Of a DNA stretch of 64,000 nucleotides, positions 22,360 through 34,337 are shown in pieces; within the stretch, counting starts at the first letter, position 1, and every line of letters starts with the position of its first letter. Origin of the DNA: Sialis fuliginosa. Lineage: Eukaryota > Arthropoda > Insecta > Megaloptera > Sialidae. The stretch is taken from contig OY540812.1 in the NCBI GenBank assembly GCA_961205875.1, positions 35,039,098-35,103,097 of the forward strand. The letters run 5' to 3'. Both the position numbers and the translations under genes were made by a program. A model generated the notes under the pieces. The model searched no databases. It was given only the letters and a program-made list of their open reading frames with translations, and was not told the DNA's origin.

Positions 22360-23040
22360 AGTATTTGCATATGTATTAATGTATTCATAAAAAATAGTAT
22401 TAAATGAATTTCATTGAAGATTTTGTCAATAAAATCAGGGCGTCGAACCGTTGTTTTTTTCGTTTCGGTTTTCGTTCCGGTTCGAGTAAAAAAATATATT
22501 TCGGTTCAGTTCCGGTTTTCGTTCCGCAAAAAATAACGGTTTTTCCGGTTTTCGGTTCAGCTCCGGGTGATTAATTAAAAAAAAATTATTTGTATTAAAA
22601 AAAATTTTTCTACCTTAATTTACAATATTTTATGGCACTTGTATTATAGTCCGAACGACAATTGAAGTGGGAAATAAGATCATGTTAACGCACGTATTTT
22701 TAACATGTACTGAACCGTAAAAACCGATATTTTTATTTCGGTTCTGTTCCGGTTTTCGTTCCAGCAAAAAATAACGGTTTTTCCGGTTTTCGGTTCAGTT
22801 CCGGTTCGAAGCCCTAAATAAAATGAATTTGCGTTTTATTATTTAACGCATACAATTTCAGCAACAACTTTTATATAATCAAGACAATGACATAATAGCA
22901 GGGATCATGTACCTCCTGAAACCTTAGAAGAATGCAGCAAAGACATTGCTAAATCATGTCTTTAATTCAAATACCTGTGAATTATAATTATAATGAATGG
23001 ATAAACTAACATTCAGTTGGAAATTTAATATTTATATTTT
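22360..23040. repeat. Dispersed repeat, second copy at 33325-33665
   Basis: Shared landmarks include atttgcatatgta, cataaaaaatagtattaaatg, ggatcatgtacctcctga, agaagaatgcag, ttgctaaatcatg and tcagttggaaat. This copy is split by the hAT MITE at 22436-22816. It lies just downstream of the minus-strand Arg/Gly-rich gene and so may be that gene's 3' region. An AT dinucleotide microsatellite follows at 23040-23100. Confidence 0.7.
22436..22816. mobile_element. hAT-type MITE, 381 bp
   Basis: Termini CAGGGCGTCGAACCG and its imperfect complement (CGGTTCGAAGCCCTA) are flanked by the 8-bp duplication AATAAAAT (22428-22435, 22817-22824), the hAT signature. Subterminal regions iterate cggttttcgttccgg and ggttttcggttcag. 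No coding capacity. Confidence 0.9.
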
Positions 23041-23105
23041 TATATATATATATACATACATATATAATATTTTATAATATATATATGTATTTTTTTATAT
23101 AAATT

Positions 23106-23869
23106 TTAATAAATTGTTATATGATGGCCTCCACTATCACCACCACGCCCTCGCCTGTATCCACTCCCATGTCCTTGTCTTTGTCCCTGTCCTCGCCCAT
23201 ATCCTCTTCCCTGTCCTCTTTTCTGTCCTCTCCCGTCTTCTCTTCCCTGTCTTTGAGATTGTGGTTGGGTACAACTACGCTCATTGGATTTAAGTCGCGC
23301 CATGGCGTAGTCATACCCACGCTAAAAATCTGCATTTTCTTCGACCACTCTTTCATGGCTAACGTCTTTCTTGACCATTCTATAACAAATTTTTTTTAAT
23401 GTAAGTAAAATAATTAATAAATTAAAAATAGAAGGATACGCACTCAACATCTCTGACATCATCATCACCAGTTATTCTGAAACAGAAAAAAAATTAATTA
23501 TTTAACGATATCCTTACAATTACATTAAATTGTTTGAACGATGATTGGTTAGAGCGATTAACATTATTCTTAACAGACAAATTATACTTTAAAAAAATTT
23601 TTTTCATGATTTTAATACTTATCAATTCTATATAAAACTACTTGGAATTAAACAAAAATTAAACACGTGATAAATTGATCACAATTATTAATTGAATAAA
23701 CAAACTATATTTGTATACTTACGATTTTTCATCGTCATTACTTCCATCCTCTGAATATTTTCCAGCTCTATTTTCATTTCTATAAAATAAAACAATTATT
23801 AATTTAAATAACAATATTATTAATCTATATTGTAAAAGCGAATGAAAATTAAACTTACTCGTTCGACAT
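23106..23869 (-). CDS. Predicted four-exon gene with Arg/Gly/Gln-rich tail
   Basis: Exons 23859-23869, 23723-23779, 23440-23476 and 23106-23321 join in one frame with GT/AG borders (gtaagt, gtaagt and gtatcc donors; ttttatag, gtttcag and tttttag acceptors), giving about 106 residues. The N-terminal third is acidic (SEDGSNDDEKS, TGDDDVRDVE). The C-terminal half has RGY/GRGQ repeats (RGQGRGYGRGQGQ) ending GGDSGGHHITIY. RGG-type tails usually bind RNA; that function is inference. An alternative acceptor at 23379 would stop after six codons, so the tail depends on use of the weaker acceptor at 23322. I do not recognise an orthologue. Confidence 0.5.
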
Positions 23870-24301
23870 TTTGAAGAACAGTGGGATCTGATTTTACTTT
23901 TAGCGTCGTTATAATAAGTAAATGGACGCGGATTCGTCAGTTTAAATTCTACAAATTCGTCGACAATTAGAAATAACGCAGACCCAATCAAATGTTAATA
24001 TTGACTGTCATCTGATTCGTCTATTCAAAACAGTTAATTGTTTGCAATAAAAATTATTTTCGATAAGTTCGTTGCGTATATTGAAGACAAGTAATAGATA
24101 TTCGATAGTCCTTTCGATACTGTTAATCTAAAATCCCAAAAAATTTAAAAAGAAAAATTCCTAAGTGAAGAGAAATGGAGGAAACCCGCTAAGCGTTTGA
24201 TCGCACACAGAATATCTAAGAACATGAATAGACATATAACTGATATGTGTTGCAATAATGTTGTGAAGGTACCTAATAAATCATGTAGGTACCGGAGTGT
24301 C

Positions 24302-26128
24302 TGCAAATGTAAACAAATGTATTAACGATACATGTCACAATGACGTCGTGAGTGTTAATACTTGTAAATCATGTACAAAAGAGGAAAATAACTTTTATGA
24401 TAATGGTATAATTAAAAACAGTGATTTATTTTTAATTGATAAAAAGGAAACAATAAAAATGTACGTATCTAAATTTCCAAGATCTAATGGTAGATACGAT
24501 TTAATTTCATTATACGATTATAAAACATTAGGAGATAAATCGTGGTTGAATGATAAAATAATTGATGTTTATATAAAATACCTTATTAAAGTCAAGCAAT
24601 ACAATAACCGAACTTTATATTTAAATGATACAACATGCAGCGCCATCTATTGAAGATTTGCAGTATTAAAAAGATACATTCATCCTCTTTCAAACGCACC
24701 TAAATTCATGTAAATCGGATGACAGATGTGAAAATTACAGCCATTTCAATAAAAGAAAAGTGTGCTAATGTTACCAAAAAAAAAATCGCTCGTGTGGAGC
24801 ATTGCAAAGACATTGTTGAAACTGCTGAAAACGATCCAGACTTTCTTGATTCGATCATAACTGGTGATGAGTCATGGTACTTTAAATATGACCCTGAAAC
24901 TAAGCATCAATCTGCTGAATGGAAGTCCAAAGGCGAGCCAAAACTAAAAAAATTGCGTTTTCAGAAGTCTCGAATCAATGATTATGATTCGAAGGGTATT
25001 GTCCACAAGGAATTTGTTCCAGAAGGTCGAACTGTTAATGGAGAATACTATTTAGGCGTTTTAGATCGTTTGTGGAAAAGAATTGGTCGTGTTAGACCTG
25101 AATATCCAGCAGGAAAACAGCTGTTTTTATTGCACGATAATGCACCACCTCACAAGACCAAAAAAGTGAACGAATTTTTGATGAAAAAACGGATTTCTCT
25201 CATCAACCACCCTCTGTATTCGCCTGATCTATCACCATGTGACTATTTTCTATTTCCAAAACTGAAAACCAAGATGAAAGGAGCATTTTATGATGATATC
25301 CCAGCCATTCAAGCAGCCGTAACCGAGGTGCTGAAGAACATTCCTATAAATGACATAAAAAAATCCATGCATGCGCTGGTTGATCGTTCCAAACGTTGTA
25401 TTGAGTCTAATAGAACCTATTTTGAATAAATAATACCAAAGATAATGTAATGTGTATTTTATTCTATATCCAAAAAGTTCGGTTATTTTTGGGACACACT
25501 GTGTATTTTATGTCAATTGACTGTGTATTGACGAATGATTTATTTAATAATGATAATACAAATATTTTATGGTATGATGAAGAAAAATACACCATACTAC
25601 CTTATAATAAAGATGGTAATCACTGGGTATTATATATATCAAATAATATACAAAAAAATTTATATTACTTTGATCCTTATTTAAACGACCAAGACGAAGA
25701 TCTAAAGAATGTGCTACTTCAACAAAGTAAAAAGTTTAGGAAAGTCCTAAAAAACTATCATTTAAATGAAAAATGGACAGTCAGAAAATTGAAATATCCA
25801 AACCAACATGACGGATATAATTGTGGTATTTATGTGCTATTATGTTCAAAATTTCATCTTAAATGATGGAAATCATATTGACTATGATTTTGATCCAAAA
25901 ATATTCCGTTGCACAATTCGAGATACACTTTTAATGCAATCATTAAGTATACACCACGACTGTATGGCATGTGGAGGAAATATAGACAATTTTCTCAATA
26001 CAAAAATGCAACAACAATGTAATTATTGCAAGCGATGGATTCATGTCAAATGTATGAATAGAGGATGTGTTACATCAGATTTGTTTTATTGTACGTTATG
26101 TAAAATTTATCAGAAAATGTGTAAGTAG
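24302..26128 (+). pseudogene. Ulp1-like protease with zinc-finger tail, split by mariner
   Basis: The left part has a Cys-rich start (NDTCHNDVVSVNTCKSC) and a C48-type opening block (KSWLNDKIIDVYIKYLI). After the mariner, the right part (from about 25504) carries GNHWVLYI (catalytic His), YYFDPYL (Asp) and DGYNCGIYVLLC (Cys). A frameshift near 25860 leads into CMACGGNID, CNYCKRWIHVKC and FYCTLC, a PHD-like zinc finger. C48 enzymes cleave SUMO-like tags; such domains also occur in transposon proteins. The catalytic triad is intact but the frame is broken by the insertion and the shift. Just upstream (24222-24288) another frame encodes a near copy of the Cys-rich start (TDMCCNNVVKVPNKSC), a local duplication. 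Confidence 0.78.
24634..25503 (+). mobile_element. Mariner element, 5'-deleted
   Basis: The transposase frame 24719-25429 contains TGDESWYFKYD, LLHDNAPPH and PLYSPDLSPCDYFLF with 34 residues between the last two catalytic Asp residues, the mariner D34D signature. The N-terminal helix-turn-helix (about 120 residues) is missing, and a short deletion lies near QKSRINDYDS. The right end gggacacactgtgta is a mariner terminus; no matching left terminus is found and the left edge is approximate. It interrupts the Ulp1-like gene in the same orientation. Confidence 0.88.
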
Positions 26129-27860
26129 TTTTAACATACACTATATATAGGTAAATGTGATTAAAAATTCAAAATATTAAAAAATATTCATGAAAATGTT
26201 ATAGCATGTATTGGTAACGAGACAATTTCCCTAGTGGCTGTTTGCGGAACTAACGTATGACATTAGCTGTGTGATAAACAGAGCGAGTTCATTGTAATTT
26301 TTTATTCTTTAAAAAAATTCTACTATGATTTCATTATTAAACATCTACGAAGAAAAATACTATAAGACCTCTTTGCGAGGATGAACAGTATTTTAAAAGT
26401 GGAATGTTGATGTGTAAGTGTTTCCTTTTTTTTATCATTATTCATATCCATCTTTACACTTCAATTATCGTAATTTACCGCACAATTTGTTTGTTTATGT
26501 AAAAATATGAAAAAAATTATGAACAAAACGATAAGTATATATATTCGCATTTTTATCTGTCATTAGTTAGTTCTGCGACTTGCCGTTAGAGAATCTACTC
26601 AGTGCCAATACAATTACATAATGGCCAGTATAAATAATAATGTGCACAAGTTTGCTATAGCAGTATACGTAAATGTACAAACACGTACAATTACAAACTG
26701 GCAAGTATAAATAATAATGTGCACATGTTTGCTATAGCAGTATACGTAAATGTACAATTATCATTGGAAACAAAATGAGGAGCCACTTGCTGTATAAGAA
26801 AGGTATGTATATGCATAGTTGAAAACTGAATTATTTATATAGAACATTAATTCTTTTCATTATTAATATTTCAGTTTGTTTTGTTGAGGACCGGCGAAGA
26901 TTGTAAAATCTGTGCAGTCTCAATTAAGTTTTTTTGAATTTAATAAATATGTGATTAAGTACACGTTCACAATCGGTCAACTGATATGCAGGTCAGATAT
27001 ATGCAGTTGTCCAGATATCTCTGAAAAGTGTGTTGTACCGTAGCATACTCTACTCAGTATCTTTTCTTGCAGATCTTTCACGATGGTGTCGACGAGAACT
27101 CAGAACAGAAAATACAAAGCATTCCGCAGTGCTAAAAGGAACTAACGAATCTACCGATTATATAATATGTGTGTGTATTATACATAGTTTTTCACGTTTT
27201 GTTAATTGAAAGTTTAATGGTCGATTTGTTATCTATCTAAAAACATACATTAATGTGTAAATTCACCATAAAATAATATTTGCATGAAATATGTAATATA
27301 ATGGACTACCTTACTATATCTTCTGTTTCAGTAATTGCCAGTAATAAATGGCATTACCTGGATAATGATTGTATCTGCAGACTTTTTAATACTCTAATAA
27401 TAGATAAAAAAAAAACAATATTCTGTTATGCTGTATTTCCAGATGACAATATCATCGTCTAACTAACCAAGTTAAAAAACTTGATTTTGAGAAAATTGAG
27501 TTTGAAATTTTTCATGATACTATACATGATATATATTTTTAAATATTAAATGGATACACTGGAATGTTTAGATTAACTATGTAGGTATATTCACATTAAA
27601 TATCTGGCAGTTTTATAAAAAAATAGCATTGTATTAATGTATTTTTCCTACATAAAATGCATTATTTCAGATTTAGTTAAAATCTATAAAAATAGATTTC
27701 AATGTCAAGGCAAAATTGTATGACTTCGTTAATATGACCAGTCGATAGAATGGATAAAATCCTACATGATGGTGTTCTTAAAGTAAAAAAAAGTGACTTA
27801 ATGTGTCTTATTTGTAAGCAATGATATGAACAATAAATGGTTTATTGTATATTAATATTT
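26129..27860. other. Non-coding stretch with a 76-bp direct duplication
   Basis: 26621-26757 holds two copies of a unit containing gtataaataataatgtgcac, tttgctatagcagtatacg and taaatgtacaa. A short open frame at 27280-27459 has a Trp/Cys-containing segment (WHYLDNDCICRLFNTLII), and an exon-like piece follows at 27872-28010. Both may be remnants of one gene, but I recognise neither. Confidence 0.45.
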
Positions 27861-28019
27861 TTTTTTTTCAGATAATCACTTTAAAAAAATCTTAGATGAT
27901 ATTGTACACATACCTAAAAAAAAAAACCCAGATGAGAACACTGCCAAAAATATGATAAATCAATATAACTGCACCCTCGAAAACTTAACTGTGCCCAATA
28001 CAAGAGTGGTAGCATTCAA

Positions 28020-28660
28020 GCAGAGTTTCTAAAGGTGGAGACAAGAAGCTGTTGTCAAATTCTTACATTCATTCTTTAAATAAATATGGGAAACATTAAG
28101 TAATTTGATTATCAAAATTCCCAAGAAAATCGGTAGAAACTCGTGTAGAAACTAACCGTGGCATCACTCTACTGACAATTCTATGCAAAATTCTTGGCAC
28201 TATAATTTTGAGAACAAGTAAGTTTATAGACAGGTAGATCGACAATAGACTAAATTAATATCTTACGAATAATTTTAGAATAATCAATAGAGGGAAGATC
28301 ACCGTCTTTTGCCAATAGTATTTACTATAGTGCTAGATGAAATTTTTTACAAAGTCAATTGAATACCTCAAGGAATACAATGAAACTTGTAAGCTAGATT
28401 AGAAGACCTAGAATACACAGATGATGTATGCTTATTAACACATACACCAGCAGACTTGCAAGAAAAACTTAACCAATATTCAGCTGAACCAATGGTACCG
28501 AAACTGGGGTCAAACAACACTGCATCTATTTTTGGACAATGAATTCAATAAAAGAAATTGAACAATTCTGTTACCTAAGAAGCATAGTAAATAAACAAGG
28601 AGGCACAGAGAAAGACATCACTACAAGAATTAATAAAACTCATACAAAATATATATATTA
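28020..28660 (+). pseudogene. RTE/CR1-like reverse transcriptase remnant
   Basis: Broken frames read RGITLLTILCKILGTIIL, then LEDLEYTDDVCLLTHT (RT motif with the Asp pair), then EQFCYLRSIVNKQGGTEKDI and TTRINK, in the order found in arthropod endonuclease-reverse transcriptase elements. Stops and frame changes separate the blocks and most of the RT is deleted. Inactive fossil. Confidence 0.72.
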
Positions 28661-28699
28661 GTCATATTGAAACATGAAGTAATAATCTGTTCTTATATT

Positions 28700-29380
28700 T
28701 TATACTTAGTGACAACTTTTGGTTAACCGATGTTACTAACGGATTATCAACTGCTGCTTCCTGTTTTAATATGATTAACGCGGTATTGATTGAGGTTGAA
28801 TTCCTGGAAACAAATTCTGTAAACAGGACGTTCGACATAGTTAGAAAAAACTGATTATTCCAACCGATGCGGGAAGTAGCCCCTCTCTTCTAGAAGGGAC
28901 TATAAAAGCATTTTCTTGGGCGCCGCCCGGGAGTGGTCCGAGTGGTTCGGTAACAGACGTCGTTGGAGGAAATCGGTAGATCGGACACTCAATGATACGT
29001 TGAGTCAAAAGGACTCATCGTCGCGTTATTCCAAATTTAACTATCAAAATTCTAAAACAATCACTGTAACTCATTTGGCTTCTCTTTTGGTTTTTGTCTT
29101 TATTCTAATAATCTCGGTCGCGTTAGATTTTCACTCTTCTCGAAGATGATGTCTAAGTAATTAAATAAGGTTTATGTTTTTGTTTTCTATATAACTTTTA
29201 TGTTAAATATAATAAAGTTCAATTTTATATAAGTTACAAATGTGTTGTGCGTTGTCATATTCCTTTTGCGTCATTTTCCTATTCCTGTTGGTGATCATCT
29301 TTGGATCTCTACTTCTGTGGCAATATTTTACTTCATCTTGGAATACTTGTATACCATAATCTGGTAAGTACTTTATTTAT
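28700..29380 (+). promoter_or_regulatory. LTR-like promoter region with TATA box and AATAAA
   Basis: A GC-richer block has TATAAAAG at 28901-28908, a short open frame starting TTG at 28916 and AATAAA at 29209-29214, about 300 bases downstream. Spacing and composition suggest a solo LTR, or a small intronless transcription unit. No second LTR copy, target duplication or primer-binding site was found. Confidence 0.35.
28916..29149 (+). CDS. Small basic membrane-anchored ORF, uncertain
   Basis: 77 codons from a TTG, with no early ATG. A basic N-terminus (WFGNRRRWRKSV), a Ser-rich middle and one hydrophobic helix near the end (LASLLVFVFILIISVAL), then FHSSRR. It lies 8 bases after a TATA box, so it would be within the likely transcript only if the start site is close. 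No family recognised; it may be chance coding in an LTR. Confidence 0.2.
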   Translation: MGAAREWSEWFGNRRRWRKSVDRTLNDTLSQKDSSSRYSKFNYQNSKTITVTHLASLLVFVFILIISVALDFHSSRR

Positions 29381-29645
29381 TTATCGCTTATACTGATATC
29401 TTAAGTTTCCCTTTATTTTCCATCTGCTTATTTGAATTGTTCTAGTACAGTTTAGGAGAAGTTCTTATGTATTAAGACTTCAAGCTATGTGTCCGCTCTA
29501 ACGCCCCAGTAATTTAACTAGTTTTTCATATATTATTTAACACTAAGGGCGGGACGTAGCAATATGTATAAATGTACAGTACATACTTGAGCGTTCATGC
29601 TTCATATGCCTGTCTCGTGTGTGTACATTCCTACTCAACTGTATA

Positions 29646-31682
29646 TGGGTAATTCTACACACCAAGGAAGAAAATGGAGTTAATTCCGGCACGAAATTTT
29701 TTTCATGCATAAGCTTTGGCAAGTAGTTTTATTTCAAGTTGATGACATTTTTCACACTATCTGAAAGTGGCTAGTCAAAAAATTAAAAATTTTATAGCCA
29801 TTAAAAAGAGATATTAGTAGAGGGAAATTAGCATTTTAAAGTGATGCATTCAGGAAGTTGGATTTTTTTGGATTTTCTCTTTATATATTCGAAGATGAAA
29901 TGAAATCAAAAATTTGGAAAAATCGACCATGTGCGTCCCAAGAAAATTGCATAATTGTGCATTTTTGATACATTTCAAGTGTGTCGCTACACTGTTTTTG
30001 AAATATCTCCGGTTCTATAGGTCGTAGGAAAATAAAAATAAAATATTAAAATACTTATATGTTAATAGACTATAGAACTGCATAAGTAGCGTTACTTTTC
30101 AAACACATCATAACCTCAAAAATAAACATAAATTCGAAAAAAATTTTTTATCACTAATAATGCAATAATTATAATAATTAATAAATGAAGGGATACCTAC
30201 GAAAATAAGAAGAAATATGTATTTTTATGTTATAAATACATGATAAAATTTTCAAAAATAAAATTTGATTTTTACACCCACAATCGATCATTTTTGAAAA
30301 AAATGGAAAAGCTCGCCATGAGAAAACGGCGTAGGGTAATTTTTTTTTTTTTAATTGTAGACATTTTTATTTACTTTCTTGTGAACATATGCCAAAATCT
30401 GTTAAATAAGTTAAAATATCGTTTTTTGTAATTTAAAAATGTTACATTTGGCCACTACTGCGAATAAAATTTAAAAAAATTGAAATTCCTGTAGAATTAC
30501 ACTCACATAATAAAAAAAGTCATTTGCAATAACATAAAAGTATTTTGTAGTCATTTAAAACAACAATTCGTTGATATTAAAACAATATATTCACAATATT
30601 AATTATTGAGTAGATAGAAAATATTTTTATTTGTTTATAACAAATTAAATTTGTTATAAACAATACAAATTGTTAAAAGACATAGGTAGACATTTAAAAC
30701 AACAATTAGTTGATATTAAAACAATCTATTCACAATATTAATTATTGAGTAGGTAGAAAATATTTTGATTTGTTTATAAAAAAAAATTTTTTTATAAATA
30801 ATAAAAATTGTTAAAAAACAAACGAAGTCCGTATTCAAATGATATTTACTTAATTTTTTTTACATTATTTAAGTCCAATCTCGTTTTTAGAGCGGCCAGG
30901 AGACTGAGACCAGGAGACTGAGAATTCTTTACATATTCCTTAAAAATCGGCAAAATAACGTTTTATATAAAAAAAACAAGTCCTCTATCACAAGAAAACA
31001 TATGTACAACTCATATACAACTAAAAAATTACTTATATCAGTATTATATAATATTTATATTATATCATATATATACAGTATTTTTCACGAAAATGGTGAC
31101 CAGGAGACTGAGAAATTGACTGGACAAAGTACGATTTTGCTTACAACGTTAACTGAGTTAATTGATACAACCTCAAATTAAGTTAAAACAAGTACAGTAT
31201 TTTATTTATTATATTTCAATTAATTACTATGACAAACGATGATTTGATCGGAATATAAATTCTCTATATTTTTTAAGTGTTTTGGTTCGACAGGAGAATG
31301 ATGAAAAAATCGAACGACAAAATTCAATAGAATATTTCTTAAAGAAAATATAAAAAAATTCAAAAATTATTTACACAATAAAAAAGTACCAATATTATAG
31401 ATTACTACTGCAGTGTAATTTTGTTTTTATACATTCAGAAACAATACTTATTTAGTCTGCTAACTTTCACTTCCGAGAAGTGACATGCCAGGAGACTGAG
31501 AATTTCACATTTTAAGTGTTATTTTTTATAAAAAATATATTTCAAAACGGGGTTATTTTAATTGGCATGCTAGGCGCAGTAATAGTTTACAGTTTCCATC
31601 AAGAAAAAATGTATTTTATAAAATATTAATATACGAAATAAGTCGGGCCGTCCAAAATTCCCTCGTTTGTAGAACTACCCAT
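29646..31682. mobile_element. ~2-kb non-autonomous DNA element
   Basis: Left end tgggtaattctacacaccaa and right end cgtttgtagaactaccca are imperfect inverted repeats continuing inward (aaaatggagttaattcc against tccaaaattccc). Each side is flanked by TATA. The interior is AT-rich with no transposase. It contains a ~142-bp duplication (30551-30690, 30693-30825) and a degenerate ~190-bp repeat. Confidence 0.6.
30896..31501. repeat. ~190-bp degenerate tandem repeat with a conserved 14-bp box
   Basis: The box ccaggagactgaga occurs at 30896, 30910, 31100 and 31488, with a diverged copy (acaggagaatgatga) at 31290. Spacings from 30910 are 190, 190 and 198. DNA between boxes is only weakly alike, so the box is much better conserved than the spacer. 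Confidence 0.6.
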
Positions 31683-31689
31683 ATACATA

Positions 31690-32421
31690 TAAAAGATGAC
31701 AAAGTAAGAGTGACTAATTTTTAATTAAAAATATCGAAAAAAGTAATAACTTAGTGGGCCTAATTTTAACTAAATTTTAACCTTAAAGTTTTCGTTAAAA
31801 TAGAGCAGTGGCTGATTTATCGAAGAATTGTATAGAGCATTTTATTTAGAACCAATTCAATTATTCAGACTAAGAGGTGGTTAAAACAACTATTTAATGT
31901 TCCCGTGGCTGCAAATCACAAGACAATTGGAAGATGGGTCGATAAATATTGCCACACAGGTTCACTTGAAAATATTAAACCTGCGGAGAAGAAAAGCAAC
32001 AGAATTTAAGCAATTTCTAATCAATCCAGAGGGTGCTTATCTCAACAAATAGGAATTTCAAGTTAGTCACTAAGAACAATTTTGAAGAAAAATTCACACA
32101 CATTCCTACAAATGGCAAAAATCTCAAAAACTTTTTCCAAATGACGGAAAAAAAGTTACTGTATATGATGCGGAATATGCTCAGCTGAAATATTTAGTCC
32201 ATAATAAGTAGTGAACATTATGTAAAAATATTACAAATATCTGTCTGAATAATTGAATTGGTTCTAAATAAAATGCTCTACACAGACAATTCTTCGATCA
32301 ATCAATCATCACTCCATTTTCATGAAAACTTTAAGGTGAACGAAAGATTTGACAAATAAAATTAGGCCCTCTAAGTAATATTATTAATCAAAAATGGGGC
32401 ACTCTTAATTCGTCACCCTGT
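31690..32421 (+). mobile_element. Decayed DNA transposon with HTH remnant
   Basis: Inverted ends (tgacaaagtaagagtg on the left, cactcttaattcgtcaccctg on the right) continue inward (gagcattttatttagaacca against its complement near 32250). Between them broken frames read LFNVPVAANHKTIGRWVDKY and CHTGSLENIKPAEKK, resembling the helix-turn-helix start of DUF4817-type transposases. No catalytic domain remains. Confidence 0.6.
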
Positions 32422-32730
32422 ATACCAATAATTATATGATGTTTTGTAATAATAATTTAATTTATATATAATAAACATATTGGTTGATATATTTATTCCA
32501 TTTATTTATTTATTTTGACTATATATACAGGTGTGATTAATTAATATAATATACAATAAGTTAAATTATTATATTTACTGAATTATTCTATAAATTCATT
32601 AAACTTAACAAAAATTATTTATCATATTCTGTTGATTCTATATCAGTATAATCATATATTAATCAATTAGTAGATTAATATATGGTATCTATAAAAAATA
32701 TTTGTTGGTCAGTAAATCCTCATGATAGTA

Positions 32731-33303
32731 CAGTAGCGAGCAGTAGAGAGATTTGAATATTACGACCCTCGACTGGCCAGGTAACAGCCCAGATTTAAAT
32801 CCGATAGAAAATTTATGGAAGGTGATGATTCAGAAATTGCAGACAACAAAGCCAAAGAATATTGTAGAACTTCAAAGAAGTATAAAAAGGGTTTGGGATG
32901 AAGAAATAACAACGGATCTTATACACAACCTGATTGAGTCGATACCACGTCGCGTCGTATAAAAGCCGTCATAAAAGCCAAGGGGGGTCCAACAAAATAT
33001 TAAAAATTTTAATATTATAATTTTAAATAATATAAATTATTATAGAAATGTTTTTGTTCATTTTGTTTTGTTATTTATTTATTTTAAAAATAAATATATT
33101 ATTTCAGCAAAAATAGTGTTTTTTTTTAAAACAAATAAATCAGTACCTATAAATGTTTAAATATCATAAAAATATTATTACATTCACATCTTCAAATGAT
33201 TCATAATATAAAATAACAATTTTGTTAGTTCCACCAGTTTTAAAGGAGAAATAAGAAAAAAATCATACTTTTTTAAGTGGTGCAGTTTCTATGCACGCTA
33301 CTG
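32731..33303 (+). mobile_element. Internally deleted Tc1-like transposon
   Basis: Ends cagtagcg and cgctactg are flanked by TA (32729-32730, 33304-33305). The longer right terminus reads gtggtgcagtttctatgcac. Inside, about 32753-32962 encodes the Tc1 transposase C-terminus: LDWPGNSPDLNPIENLW with the last catalytic Asp and the helix that follows. The first two-thirds of the gene and most of the left terminus are deleted. Confidence 0.85.
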
Positions 33304-33324
33304 TATTTTACAAAGCACATGTGC

Positions 33325-33665
33325 ATGACTATTTGCATATGTACCTATTCATAAAAAAATATTGTAATGGAATTCATTACGATTTTTGTGCCAATTAAAT
33401 GATACTTTTGTCTCACAATCAGTGTTTTCTATTTCAATGTTACTATTTAAAGCATGTAATTATAGTAACAACTTTTATATAATCGAGACAATAAAATTAC
33501 AGCAGGAGTCCATTTTCCATGTACCTCCTGAGACCCGAGAAGAATGCAGTTAAGGCATTGCTAAATCATGACTTTATTTCAAATACGTGTAAATACTAAT
33601 TGTAATGAATGAATAAAAAAACTCAGTTGGAAATCTAATAAATATATTTTAGGATATAGGTACAC
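33325..33665. repeat. Second copy of the dispersed repeat at 22360-23040
   Basis: Matches include actatttgcatatgtacc, ccatgtacctcctgagac, agaagaatgcagttaagg, cattgctaaatcatg and ctcagttggaaatcta. It lacks the hAT MITE of the other copy, so it shows the uninterrupted target. Confidence 0.7.
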
Positions 33666-34337
33666 AAATTGAATGGTAAGTAAAAAAAATATTTATTAAT
33701 AATTATATAAGTACACTTAACAAAAAAAATATTAATCTTGTGCGAATACAAATCTTTTATTTTAATTATTAAACGTGATTAAAGAACAAGTTTAAATTAA
33801 ATTACATATTTAATAATTTCCATACATTTTCTGAGGATTAATGTGCTTTATTTTTCATTTTAATCCAAATATTAAGAACTTCTTCGTCTATACTCCAACA
33901 GTTCATAATACATTATTTATGTATTTTTGTTATTAATACATATGCCATAACGGTACACAACAGTAAAACAACATTATTTATTAACATTAATCAGTCATTT
34001 TCTAATCAAACGAACGAAAACAATTTTTACAAATACATTTTGATTGTTTGATAAAATGTCAAACAATAAAAAATTTCAAATGTGTACTTGCATGCGCATA
34101 CAGACAGCAGTAAATTCAAAATACAGTGATACTAGCGCTATAGTGACGCCAGTGAAAATCTTCATACCTTCCATATGGAGTTACCATATCCTGGCCCCAA
34201 GGTTGGTAGCCCGGTAGCAATGTACATTTTTATTTTTTACGTGATTAAATTCAAATTTTTAATGTCTTGTCGTCATTTCAATTATTAAACGTGATTAAAA
34301 AACAAGTTTTAATTAAACCATAGCGAGCATTCATAGG
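33666..34337. other. AT-rich non-coding stretch
   Basis: No supported gene. A tiny minus-strand frame from 33906 (MNCWSIDEEVLNIWIK) is too short to call. Confidence 0.4.

Noticed and set aside
23040..23100. Possible origin or promoter in an AT-only stretch
   Set aside because: A simple TA microsatellite; nothing marks it as functional.
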